Shown here: one piece after another, positions 1 through 11,022 of the stretch | How the letters are laid out: each line of letters opens with the position of its first letter | Position numbering within the stretch: the first letter of the stretch is position 1 | Assembly (NCBI GenBank): GCA_030015575.1 | Contig: JASDDO010000026.1 | Location: 192,659,739-192,723,738 of the forward strand | Source of the DNA: Agapanthus africanus | Lineage: Eukaryota; Streptophyta; Magnoliopsida; Asparagales; Amaryllidaceae | DNA: 64,000 nt | Direction of reading: 5' to 3' | Notes under the pieces: model-generated | The model's input: only the letters and a program-made list of their open reading frames with translations | Databases searched by the model: none | Told to the model about the DNA's origin: nothing | Program-made: the position numbers and the translations under genes

Positions 1-1
1 C

Positions 2-2713
2 GTATTAAACCAGCCACAGATTTTCAATGTCCAGAATACACACAAAAGAAAGTCTCCAGAAATCGATAAAACTTTCTTATGGCATTGTAGACTAGGTCAC
101 ATCAATGAGAGAAGGTTGACTAAGTTACACACAGAAGGATATTTGGATTCGTTCGAATATCAATCGTATGCAACTTGTCAATCCTGTCTCAAAGGAAAGA
201 TGACAAAGACTCCGTTCACTGGACACGGAGTAAGAGCGAGCGAGCTCTTGGGACTCGTACACAGCGACGTGTGCGGTCCAATGTCTACACATGCACGAAG
301 CGGTTATTCATACTTCATTACTTTTACGGATGATTTCTCAAGGTTCGGACATGTCTTCTTAATGAAGCATAAATCCGAAGCTTTTGATAAGTTCCAGGAA
401 TATAAGAATGAAGTAGAAAAACAAACAGGCAAAAGTATTAAGGCACTGAGATCTGATCGAGGTGGTGAATACTTGAGTGCCGAGTTCCTGGGTTACTTAA
501 AAGAGAATGGAATTCTCTCTCAGCTTACTCCTCCATACACTCCGCAACATAACGGTGTATCGGAGAGACGGAACCGAACCCTATTGGATATGGTACGGTC
601 CATGATGAGTAACGCTGAGTTGCCGCGATCGTTCTGGGGATATGCGCTAGAAACAGCTGCATACCTTTTGAACCGTGTTCCCACTAAGACTGTGCCTACC
701 ACACCATATGAGTTATGGAGTGGGAAGAAACCCTATCTTCAATACTTGAAGATTTGGGGATGTCCAGCTTATGTCAAAAAGCAGCATGCGGACAAACTAG
801 AGGCACGCTCAGTACTGTGCAAGTTTGTGGGATACCCAAAGAACTCCAGGGGGTATCTTTTCTATTACGCAGAGGAACAAAAAGTCCTTGTTTCTCGTAA
901 TGCCCATTTTCTGGAACACCAGTTCATAGATAAGGAAATAAGTGGGAGCGCAATAGAACTGGAAGAAATTCCAGAACCACAAGCTATTACTGAAAGCTTA
1001 GTAGAACCAGAGGGTTCGAAAGATCAAGACATTCCCACGCCACTCCGAAGGAGTAGTAGGCAGTCTCATCCGCCCGAGAGATACTACGGTTTTCTCATTG
1101 ACGAGGATAGAAAGGATTGCATCATAGACCTTGATGAGCCTACTAGCTTCCAGCAAGCCATTCAGAGAGTCGACTCGGTAAAATGGCTGGATGCAATGCG
1201 GACCGAGATGGAGTCCATGTACACCAACAAAGTATGGACGTTGGACATTGCTCCAGATGGGGTAAAACCCGTATGATGCAAGTGGATCTTCAAAAGGAAG
1301 ATTGGTGTAGATGGACAGGTTGAGACCTATAAAGCCAGACTGGTAGCAAAGGGTTTTCGTCAGCGACCTGGTTTGGACTATGACGAAACCTTTTCTCCAG
1401 TAGCTAAGATGAAATCCATTCGGATCCTTCTTGCCATTGCTGCCTTCCACGATTATGAGATTTGGCAGATGGACGTAAAGACAGCTTTTCTAAATGGACA
1501 TTTAGAGGAGTGTGTCTATATGGACCAGCCAGAGGTTTTCATTCAGAGTGGGAGCAGCGGAAAGGTGTGCAAGTTGCTTAAGTCCATATATGGACTAAAG
1601 CAGGCATCGCGGAGTTGGAACATCTGTTTTGATGAGACGGTCAAGAAATTTGGCTTTATCAAAAATCCAGATGAACCATGAATCTATTGTAGATTTGTAG
1701 CGAGAACTGTAGTATTCCTCGTTTTATACGTGGATGACATTCTCTTAATAGGAAATGACATTCCTATGCTACAATCTGTTAAGAGGTTCTTGTCACACAG
1801 GTTCTCCATGAAAGACCTGGGTGATGCCTCATACATTCTGGGTATCCGGATCTACCGTGACAGATCCAAGAGGATATTAGGACTTTCACAGTCCAGGTAC
1901 ATCGACACCATACTGAAGAGATTCAGTATGGAAGATTCCAAGCGCGGTAATCTACCGGCTTGTCACGGGATCACCCTCTCCAAAGAGATGTCTCCCAGGA
2001 CTGATTTGGAGAGGGATCGCATGTCTATTATACCCTACGCTTCTGCGGTAGGCTCTATAATGTATGCGATGTTGTGTACCAGACCGGATGTGGCTTATGC
2101 ACTGAGTGTGGTAAGCAGGTATCAGTCAAACCCTGGGGAGAAACATTGGATAGCGGTAAAGAACATTCTCAAGTACCTGAGAAGGACTAAGGAGATGTTC
2201 TTGGTGTATGGCGGAAAAGACCTCCAGATTGAGGCCTTTGCTGACTCCAGCTTCCAGAGTGATAAGGATGATTCCAAGTCCATGTCGGGTTTTGTCTTCA
2301 CCCTCAATGGAAGGGCGGTGTGTTGGAAGAGCTCCAAACAGGAAACCGTTGCTGACTCGACTATGGAAGCGGAATACATCGCTGCATCTGATGCCGCAAA
2401 AGAAGCTGTCTGGATGAGGAAGTTCTTGAGAGAACTTCAGGTGGTTCCGTCCATTGTTGACCCAATACCTCTGTATTGCGACAACAACGGGGCTATAACT
2501 TTAGCGAAGGAACCCAGGTCCCATCAGAAATCCAGACACATCTTGAGGCGGTATCACCTGATCAGGGAGATCGTGGATCGCCAGGAGATCAGGGATCGGA
2601 GGGTTGCTTCAGAAGATAACACAGCAAATCCATTCACCAAAGCCTTGCCCCAGACTCAGTTCGAGCGGCTGATCGAGATGATAGGTCTTCGATACGCCAG
2701 TACATGGCCTTAG
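2..2713 (+). pseudogene. pol: T pol: integrase, reverse transcriptase and RNase H with two nonsense codons
   Basis: The reading frame is open from the edge to the TAG at 2711-2713 except for two stops. Order: GAG-pre-integrase zinc motif with WHCRLGHIN (about 86-115), integrase core with HSDVCGPMSTH and FTDDFSRFGHVF, the GGEYLS and ERRNRTLLDMVRSMM segments, the PLRRSSR linker near 1040, RT with QMDVKTAFLNG and SIYGLKQASRSWN, the YVDDILLIGND active-site box (about 1718-1752), and RNase H with [12 protein letters not shown] and YCDNNGAI. The stops are TGA at 1274-1276, where O reads GGA, and TGA at 1679-1681, where O reads TGC. The frame resumes in phase after both, so they are point changes. 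The gag part lies outside the window. It would have made the enzymes for reverse transcription and integration in a virus-like particle. Confidence 0.93.
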
Positions 2714-2715
2714 TG

Positions 2716-2727
2716 CAAGTGGGAGAT
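2716..2727 (+). other. T polypurine tract
   Basis: CAAGTGGGAGAT directly precedes the LTR start TGTTAG. This purine run primes plus-strand DNA synthesis. The same tract borders the 3' LTRs of O, A, I and P. Confidence 0.85.
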
Positions 2728-4769
2728 TGTTAGTGTATATGCCCTAGAGGCCATTACTGTATCATACTAGTTTGTATATTACTTGATGGAAGCTTGGGAT
2801 ATTCACAGTTGTATATACAATCTTGCTCGAAATGGTAGTATGCTACTTGGTTTTTCTCTGCTTTAATATGTGCATGTGTTTCTTTTAGCATATCACTAAT
2901 ATACATATTAGTAGAGCCCTTAGGATCTTTGCTTGATTACCAGCGTTGTGATGACGCTCACACTCGTGGGAGCTGGGTGATCTATAAGCACATCCTTATA
3001 CAGGTCCCTAGTCGTTGGACTATCGAGACAGGGCATCGATACTCCAGAGTAGACTAGTGTATGCGCTTCTCATCCCAGCGTGGGAGACGGTCTGTCCCAC
3101 AGCCGTCAGTACGTCGTACTAGAGATAGTATGCGGGTGCTCGTTAGGTTACGAGTACACTGGACAGGACTCGTCGGGAACTGTTGGTTGATATTATACCT
3201 ATCGTCAGTTATCAGTTCCCAGGTGACATGAGTACAGCTTAGTCCGCTGACTTGACACCATCACTTCGCCTCGAGTGTGTTCCCACTGCACTTTGATTAC
3301 TACCCTACCACGGCTCAAAGAAGGCATGCAAACAGGTAGTTTTTGGGTGCAGTCCCAAAGCACTTGGAGGCAGTGACGGTTAGACAGGATTCGTCTCTCC
3401 CGGTATTAGGGGTTGACATCGCGCTGTGTCCAGGAGAGCTATTACACGAGTAGTCCCTGGCCAGGGCAACCGAGATATACTGGTAGGTTTCCAGTGTTAT
3501 CTCAGGGTGTTCTGGGCTACACTCCGACATGACTTGTACCGCTATTAGGGGACTGACGTTCACCGCCCCCCTAGGCCCGCCATGCGATGTATCAGACGAA
3601 CAGACCGGACTGTACGGAGATTGTCACATACAGGCTCAGTAGGAGTTCAGATGGGGTTCACCTCGTCAGTCTTCTTATCGACATCTACCTGGGGACCGTT
3701 ACGTACAGCTAGTGCCGCTTGCGGTCTGTGGTTAAACCCACTACCAGCGTAGTGTCGAGTCTTTAGAGTCCCACACAGAGAGCTATTCGTCTTTTGGCAA
3801 AATGAGTAGAGGTCGCATGGTTTTGCGACAGGGTTCGTTCACATCCGCGCACTTTTGCACGTTTGCTGTCCGGACAGCTTATACTAGCAGGCTTTGGTTT
3901 AAGCTGGATCCTAGTATATGATTTAGGATTGGTTTTTCTCATTGTATTCGTGTTCCTCGGATCACGAATACGGGTGCGTATGCACAGTTGCTTGAGACAG
4001 AGGGAGAGGACTTTGATTAGGGTTAATGACTATTGTCATTTGTATTAACCCTAATGATTATGTGTGTATTATGGTTAATTGGTATTAGTTTAATAATTAT
4101 GCATGGTTATGGTTGTTGACCATTTGACCCACCTTGACTTGTTGACCTTGTTGACACTTTAACCATCATCATTTCATTTGGAAGATGCTCTTTGATCCTT
4201 GCAATTTGCATTAAAAATGAAATGATAATGGTCATGTCTTGATTAACCATGACAATTATCTAGCTAATTATCTAATTACAATAATTCACACATATATGTG
4301 AGAATGGTTTATTTTATTCTCATTCTATTTTTTGCTTTCTCTCTCTTGTTCTTCCTCTCCCTCAAGCTCTCCCCTCTCATGTGTTGAGAAACACTTGAGC
4401 TTGAGAAAAACCTCTTCTTGATAATCTCTACTCTCATTTAGGGTTTAAGGATTAGCACTTCTTACACCCTAGTTACTTCTAGCTTGGAGTTGAAGCCAAA
4501 GGTCGAGGCTTTCGGGTGGATCTTTCTTCGACGTGAGTAGACGACAAAGGTGACCTCTTTACACTACTCCAAGGAGCAAGGAGAGAAGGACATAAAGCCC
4601 AAGGTATAACCTTTCTAGCACTTAGCTAGTTTCTAGTTAACTTTAGTTTGTTTTTGTTTAGAAAAGATCCTTCATAGTCTAGTCCATGTTGCCTAAGCTC
4701 ATAAAAATTCGATTTTTATTCCGTTTTCCGCCTCCCAGCAAGCACCGGGGTGGGCAACGTGGACTTACA
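2728..4769 (+). repeat. T 3' LTR (2042 bp)
   Basis: It starts TGTTAGTGTATATGCCC and ends ACGTGGACTTACA, bounded by the polypurine tract on the left. Its reverse complement matches O's LTR at 41721-43814, which fixes both ends. It contains the conserved LTR core near 3385-3420 and a long inverted repeat at 4162-4232. An LTR supplies promoter and polyadenylation signals; I did not place the transcription start. The open frames inside it are chance. Confidence 0.92.
4162..4232 (+). repeat. Inverted repeat in T LTR
   Basis: The left arm ACCATCATCATTTCATTT (4162-4179) pairs with AAATGAAATGATAATGGT (4215-4232), 17 of 18 positions, across a loop of about 35 bases. Inverted repeats of different sequence sit at comparable positions in the LTRs of O, A, I, Q, P and R. 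Confidence 0.8.
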
Positions 4770-5411
4770 ATGTCAACCCCCAATACCGGGAGAGACGAAT
4801 CCTGTCTAACTGTCACTGCCTCCAAGTGCTTCGAGACTGCACCCAACTACCACCTGTTTGCATGACTCCTTTGAGCCGTGGTAGGGTAGTAATCAAAGTA
4901 CTGTGGGAACACACTCGAGGCGAAGTGATAGTGTCAAGTCAGCGGACTAAGCTGTACTCATGTCACCTGGGAACTGATAACTGACGATAGGTATAGTACC
5001 AACCAACAGTTCCCGAGGAGTCCTGTCCAGTGTACTCGTAACCTAACGAGCATCCGCATACTATCTCAAGTACGACGTACTGACGGCTGTGGGACAGACC
5101 GTCTCCCACACTGGGATGAGAAGCGCATACGCTATTCTACTCCGGAGTATCGATGCCCTGTCTCGATAGTCCTGCGACTAGGGACCTGCATAAGGATGTG
5201 CTTATAGATTACCCAGCCCCCACGAGTGTGACTGCCATCACAACGCTGGTAATCAAGCAAAGATCCTAAGGGCTCCACTAATTTGTAAAGGCGATATGCT
5301 AAAAGAAACACATGCACACATTAAAGCAGAAACTAACCAAGTAGCATACTACTATATTGAGCAAGATTGTCTATACAAGGTGAATATCCCAAGTTTCCAT
5401 TAAGTAATATA
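4770..5411 (-). repeat. O 3' LTR, fragment 1
   Basis: This aligns with 43127 onward in O's intact 5' LTR, with scattered substitutions. It is cut on the left by T and on the right by A. Bases 5407-5411 (ATATA) are the left copy of A's target duplication; LTR sequence resumes after 25035-25039. Confidence 0.88.
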
Positions 5412-5994
5412 TGTAGGGTTCCTAGACACCCTAGTGAGGTCTCACAAGGCATCAACCATGCCAATTTCAAAAATTCTAGGTGCCGAGAAACCCTAATACG
5501 GATCGTTGGCTAGATTTAGGCGAAACTAGAAACTAGTTAACAACTTAACTATAAAGAATACGGAAATACAACCTTTGTAGATCCGGTGCTCCACCTCCAT
5601 AGCTCCGCAACGAATTCCCCTCGCTGTCCAAATGAGTTCCCGGGCTCTAGCGTCGGCTTCGTGGGAGAATGGGCAAGCTAGGTCGTCGATGTCCATGCCG
5701 AAGATGATCTACGTCGAGGCATCGCTAAATCAAGCTCCAACTTCACCAAGTCAAGAAACTTGTGAAGAAAACACACTCTACTACTTGGCAAGAGGTAGAG
5801 GATGAAGAAATAGGAAGTGGGTAGACTTTAGAATTGGATTTCTCACTTGTTTTCATCAATCACCATTGATGAAGCAAGCTTCTTCAAGTGAAGAAGATGA
5901 AGAAGAAGAAGATGAATATTATGATAAGTTTTTTCAAAAAAAGGAAATAATAAGAATACTTATCATAATATAACCATGGTAATGTGTAGAGAGT
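5412..5994 (-). repeat. A 3' LTR, fragment 1
   Basis: It starts TGTAGGGTTCC on the plus strand and matches 22818-23400. It is interrupted by G; AGAGT at 5990-5994 and 15221-15225 is G's target duplication, and the LTR continues at 15226. Confidence 0.93.
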
Positions 5995-7895
5995 TGATTG
6001 AAAAGAATTCTTGATGTGTATTATAAAATTGTAAAGAAATCACAACCAAAAATTATTTGACCGCAATCAACTACTGTGTCGGATTGTAGATTGTAAGTGA
6101 GTGCGGATCGTCCACAGGGAAAGTGTAATCGTTCGTCTTTTGAATTAGGTGAGTCGAAACATTAATGAAAAGAAAACAAAACAATTCATGATTTAAAATT
6201 GAAGTTCAAGAATGAGAAAATATCTAGATCTAAGAAAAGTAAAAGATAGAATCAAGAATCGATTGTTTGATGATTTTTCCAAACCAAATCTCAAGAATCG
6301 AAATGAGGCTCGTAGGAATCGATCGGATCTATAGATGTGATGTAATCTTAAAATTACGTATTCTTATCCTTCGATGATTTGATACTAGATCGATGATGAT
6401 CGATGAGAATTAGAGACTTCTTGTGAAACTAGGGTTTCATCTTATCTCTTGTTCTTTCATTGATATCATTCATATTCTAGCCTCTAGTAAATTCAAGAAA
6501 CGATCGTAGCTCCCTAATTTCGAGCGATCACAATCAAGAAAGCATCGCTACGAAACTAGGTCATCGATTCTTGAACTTGCTAGGGTTTACAAAACTCGTA
6601 GGACTTAAAAATTGTATTAAGATTTGTTACATCATCATTCTACAATCGTCTCGACTCCTTCACGAGCGGAGTTTTACTCAAACATCACAACAAGAACAAC
6701 AATTACAAATTGAGATCTAATCATGATGCAAGAATTAAAAGAAAGCAAGATTAAAGAATTTCACCTTTTATTTATATCAACAATTTAGTTACATTCGCTC
6801 AAGAACTACAAGAGGAAGAACTTGATCGTCGATTTGGCATCGCTCGTCTCCGTGGATCGCGGATCGGCTTGGATCACTTGCCCGATTGAAGATCGGCTCG
6901 GCTCCTAAAAGGTTGAAGGCTTCTCGCTTGATTTGGTACTCAAGATCTTGAATTTGGAGTGGAATTAGGGTTAGGGTTTCGCACAAGCCTTGTCACGAGA
7001 CTTGTGGAAGAAAATGGTGTAGAATGAACAACCTCATCCCTTAGATCTAGGTTCCTATTTATAGCCATCAAAACCCTAGATCTAGGATTTGAATTTTTAG
7101 TTTCCCTCCAAAAGTTTGTTAGATGAAATTTGAATTTCCCTCCAAAAGTTTGTTAAATGAAATTCAAATTTCCCTCCAAAAGTTAGTTGAGTGAAATTCA
7201 AATTTCCCTCCAAAAGTTTGTTGAGGAAATTTGAATTTCCCTCCAAAAGTTAGTTAGAGGAGAAACTTCTAGATGTGATTAGTTAGGAGGGAGCTTCTAG
7301 AAGAGGTTGGTTAGGAGCTTAATTAAGATTAGGCTTGCTTAATGATCTTTGCTGATCTGGCAGGAGCTTCGAGAGAATTCTGGAATTTAACATATCAGAA
7401 ATGAATGTGGGCTCAGATATTGTGATTCTGCACCAAAAATTAAGCTCTGATGTGTCCAAAGCGCCACGGATCCGCAGCGCAAGCCTGTTCCTGCCGCGGA
7501 TCCGCGGCTACTTGTGGGCCTTGGGCTTTGATCTTTCTGGTACAGTCTTGGGATGATTGTTGGGCCTTTATTGTATATATAGAATTGTATAACTCCTTCT
7601 GAATTGCTACCAGATCTGAAATGATTTAGTTGGCATATTTTTGATCAGCTCTTTTGCTTTTCTTCCGTATTTCTTGCACAGACTCAAGACAAGTGTTGCG
7701 CAAATACGGAAATGATGCGATGCCATGAAATGCGGTTAATTTCCTTTAAAGTGTCGGTTTAAAAGTCTAACGCATGCAATCTTATATTTTGTGACAGATT
7801 TGCTAATATGTAGAATATGAATGCCGAACACTTCTAAATGTATGCAAATGTTACGGAAATTGCCGGCTAAAATATACAATATTTTCGACTGATCA
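5995..7895 (-). repeat. G 3' LTR (1901 bp)
   Basis: Plus-strand ends are TGATTGAAAAG and CGACTGATCA. It pairs with 13320-15220. It contains a five-copy minisatellite (7091-7256) and the palindrome GCCGCGGATCCGCGGC at 7493-7508. The short frame at 6789-6986 recurs in the other LTR and is not a gene. Confidence 0.93.
7091..7256 (-). repeat. Five-copy minisatellite in G 3' LTR
   Basis: Five units of about 30-36 bp, each with TTCCCTCCAAAAGTTWGTT and separated by GAAATTYRAAT-like spacers. The same five units occur in the 5' LTR at 14415-14580. Confidence 0.85.
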
Positions 7896-9303
7896 AATAC
7901 CCCCAAACTTAATTTCGATCGTCTCGAGCGAATGTTTTATTTAAAAAGAGAAGGAGAAAATAAAGAAAGAGAAAAACTAACTACCACACTTTCGTAGGCA
8001 ACACGATTGCACTGAGCACGTGCAACAAGCCTTTAAACCTCTAGGTGTCCCTAGTAGGAGGAGTGTTGTCTCCTGAGGGTTTTCAGCGGATTGCACCCAC
8101 AAAATCCAATAATAAAAGGAAGATCATGAATATTACATTTAAAGAAAAGAATCGTAAAAGAAAAGCCTTGAAAATTAGGGTTTCCAACTAAGCTAGCTTT
8201 TCGGTTGTCATGAGCCCTATCTTAATGGTCATGAAAAGATGTTAGAAATCACGTCCTCCCTCAATAAAACATCGTCTTATTCTTCATTCCTATCTGTATT
8301 CCAAACATCGATCATATAACCCTGCGTGTGTGTAAAGAACATCCCTACACCCGGAGAATTCAATTCAAGCTATCATACTCTTGCCCATCAGCCTCAGTAT
8401 ATTTATATATATATATTTTTTTTGATGAGCTCACACACTTTCATGCGACCGTTAATACTTCTTGAGGTACTAACCGACCGATTACTCATGTGCTTACTTA
8501 TTTGGTGTATTTTCCTAATCTTGCACCACCTTAGGTATAGCAGTGACTCCCAGACCAGTTGGCCTTAGGGCACTAGATGAAGAGGCACCCTCGCTATATA
8601 TTTTTTATTTCCCTTGGTGATAACAAAACCAGTGTCCATTTTTCTCACCATATATTTTTTTATACATCGGCTTTAAGACAAGAGCATTTCAAGGTATCCT
8701 CTACTATCCCAGGCTTTAAGACGTGTGTAAGTGCGAATAGCAGGGCAGCAACGTTCAAAATGTTTGGCTTCCAGAATAGAAACTATTTTTCAGACTTATT
8801 TTTATCCTCAGATTAGTGACGTCTTTCATCTTACTAACCCTTGGGACAACGGCTCATAACTACTTATTACTAGTTCGTATAAGAAAACTTCTAATTTTCT
8901 TAGTTTTCTAAAATTTTTCTATTCTCATGGATGTAACTTTTCACTATCTAGACTTTTATTATCTTATTTATGTACAAAAATATTTTTATAGTTTTGAAAA
9001 TTTTTAAATTTTTATAGGTTTTTCAAAAAAATGTTTTGTGCTTATGCAAATGATATGCAAATGATGCGAAAATAAGCACAAACCTCCCCCAAACTTGTTT
9101 TCAACAGTGTCCTCACTGTTGCCATCAGCTAAATCTACAAAACCTGTAAGCTTGGGAGGAATTTATTAGTGGGGGCAAAATATATAAGTGAAGAACCTCC
9201 CCCAAACTTATTTTTGGCTCAAAATTTTGTAAAAAATTTCTTTTTAGTAGCCAGAAAAACATACCCCCCCAAACTTGAGTTATGCAATGTTAAGCTTTGA
9301 AAA
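7896..9303 (-). other. G non-coding 3' region with repeated polypurine-like tracts
   Basis: About 1.4 kb between protease and 3' LTR without recognisable pol. On the minus strand AAGTTTGGGGG lies about 15 bases from the LTR (around 7898-7912, the likely polypurine tract) and recurs near 9083-9098, 9197-9211 and 9264-9277. It also holds AT-rich runs (8399-8427) and long T tracts. I see no domains in the short open frames. Confidence 0.75.
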
Positions 9304-11022
9304 TCACATGAGGGGGTCAAAAATCCGTGGTCGATGCCAAGCTTTGCAAAGACCGAAGGTTAACACCAACCATTCAAAAATTTTATCAATGCAGTGCTCT
9401 GGTTGGTGAAAGAAGAAGTGTGGAAAGGGAAAGGGGTGGAATAGAATGTGTGTGCGTCTCATATTGGAGAGACGATGCAGTGAATGTGATGGATTACTCG
9501 CATTCTTCTTACAGTTCAAAAGAAGGGGTGGAGGTTCAATTTCATTGATTGGGACATGATTCATCTCAACACCCGTGTTATTCAAAAATGCGAGTTCATC
9601 AGCGAAGATCTCCTCAAAAGTTCCATCTATACCCCGATGAATAAAATCATCACAAAGTGCGGGGTGATCTTCAGACTCTAAAAGCAGTTCATAATCAGTG
9701 TTATTTGTGGACCCGGACATCTCGGTGGAAGATTCCGTATGTGTATGATACATAGTTGGGTCAAACAACAACATATGAAAAGAGTCAAGATCAGTATAAA
9801 GAGGATCATCAAATTCGCTGCTGTCGACATCCATTAAGTCGACAGAACATACCTGAGCAATAGGTTCGGAGGGTACACTTCCCAACTTGTAAATGTTCAG
9901 CTCTATTGACCTATTCCCGAAAGATAGGGTCATAGAACCGTTACGACAGTTGATAATAGCATTGGAAGTGGCCAAAAAGGGGCGACCTAAAATCACCGGA
10001 ATTTGATTCCGTGGGTTCGCTACAGGTTGTGTATCAATTACAATAAAATCTACCGGGAATATAAATTCTCCGATTTTTATTAACACATCCTCCAGTTCAC
10101 CCCTAGGTTTGGTGATTGATCGGTCAGCCATCTGGAGAGTGCAATTGGTTGGCTTCAACTCTCCGATACCTAATTGCTCATAGACCGAGTATGGAAGCAA
10201 GTTAACACTAGTGCCCAGATCTAGTAGAGCACGGTTGATGTGTTTTTTCCCAATAGAAACGGAAATAGTAGGATATCCTGGATCCTTACGTTTCCTCGGT
10301 AATTGTTGGGGGAAAGCCGTGTCTATTGTTTTTTCCATAAAAATCTTCTTGGGCACTGGATTCTTCCTCTTCCTAGTGCACAAGTTCTTAAGAGTTTTCG
10401 CATAGGACGGAACTTGTTGGATGACATCTAGGAGAGGGATGTTGGTGTTTACTTGCTTAAAAATGTTCATGATCTTCTCCATATGTGGACTTGGTGTGTT
10501 AGCCCTTAACCGATTAGGATAAGGTGCTTTAGCAATAAGCGCTGGGTCCATCATAGGAGAAGGAAGTGGGTGTGGAACCGATCCCGGAATAGAAGTGGGG
10601 ATCGTCCGAGGAGGGGTAAAAGAGGTGGGCTGTAGTGGCGAGCCTTTTGGGAAATGAAGAATAGGCTCGTGAGAAGAAGGTAGGGTAGAAGAACTGGGGT
10701 AAGAATTAGAAGTGTGTGTGTGAGGAAAGGTCTCAGCCGGGGTGTTATTGATTGATTTATTAGTATCATCAAACTCTTCCCCAAGGTGATGGTCAAGCAC
10801 TCTTCCAGATCTCAACGTGATTGCATCCACAGGATGTGAATAGCTAGAATTGGGTAAAGGTTGAGTTGGAAGTTTCCCTTTCTCTCGTGCACTCATTTCG
10901 GCTTTTAGTTGTGCAATTTGTTCTTCCATCGATTTGATATTATCATTTTGAGAGATAATGATCTTCATTACATTCTCGACGGAAGATTGCAAACTTGCCG
11001 TCCCTTGGATGGATTGTTTCAT
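9304..11022 (-). CDS. G gag C-terminus and aspartic protease (ORF2, 572 aa)
   Basis: The first part continues gag: a short coiled-coil-like stretch (about residues 15-50), DAITLRSGR (about 67-75, typical of Athila/Tat elements), a proline/serine-rich linker, and PYPNRLR (about 168-174). A retropepsin fold follows near residues 250-350, with the catalytic box LLDLGTSVNLLPY (Asp at about 267) and VILGRPFLATSNAI downstream, as expected for a one-domain retroviral-type protease. The last 200 residues match nothing I recognise and no RT follows. The ATG overlaps the stop of ORF1 (ATGA), but sequence before this ATG in the same frame reads STNLDTF, which suggests the split is a 1-2 base frameshift in a once continuous gag-protease frame. 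Confidence 0.85.
   Translation of the reverse strand: MKQSIQGTASLQSSVENVMKIIISQNDNIKSMEEQIAQLKAEMSAREKGKLPTQPLPNSSYSHPVDAITLRSGRVLDHHLGEEFDDTNKSINNTPAETFPHTHTSNSYPSSSTLPSSHEPILHFPKGSPLQPTSFTPPRTIPTSIPGSVPHPLPSPMMDPALIAKAPYPNRLRANTPSPHMEKIMNIFKQVNTNIPLLDVIQQVPSYAKTLKNLCTRKRKNPVPKKIFMEKTIDTAFPQQLPRKRKDPGYPTISVSIGKKHINRALLDLGTSVNLLPYSVYEQLGIGELKPTNCTLQMADRSITKPRGELEDVLIKIGEFIFPVDFIVIDTQPVANPRNQIPVILGRPFLATSNAIINCRNGSMTLSFGNRSIELNIYKLGSVPSEPIAQVCSVDLMDVDSSEFDDPLYTDLDSFHMLLFDPTMYHTHTESSTEMSGSTNNTDYELLLESEDHPALCDDFIHRGIDGTFEEIFADELAFLNNTGVEMNHVPINEIEPPPLLLNCKKNASNPSHSLHRLSNMRRTHILFHPFPFPHFFFHQPEHCIDKIFEWLVLTFGLCKAWHRPRIFDPLM

Larger units (their letters stand above)
1..4769 (+). mobile_element. T: partial Ty1/copia LTR retrotransposon (3' part)
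   Basis: This is the 3' portion of a copia element entering from the left edge. It has, in order, the end of protease, GAG-pre-integrase, integrase, reverse transcriptase, RNase H, a polypurine tract and a 3' LTR. The element ends CTTACA at 4769. The next base starts internal LTR sequence of the related element O on the other strand, which fits T having inserted into O's LTR. The expected 5-bp target duplication on the right is ATGTC at 4770-4774; its partner is outside the window. Pol is about 2.7 kb in one frame with only two stops, so the copy is fairly young but dead. Confidence 0.9.

Noticed and set aside
1..5411. T and O as one inverted element
   Set aside because: T is closed by its own polypurine tract and LTR end at 4769; O's LTR starts internally right after, which fits nesting better than a fold-back element.
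11019..11022. ATGA overlap between G's two frames as programmed translational coupling
   Set aside because: The frame before the second ATG already reads gag-like sequence, so a mutation that split one frame is simpler.
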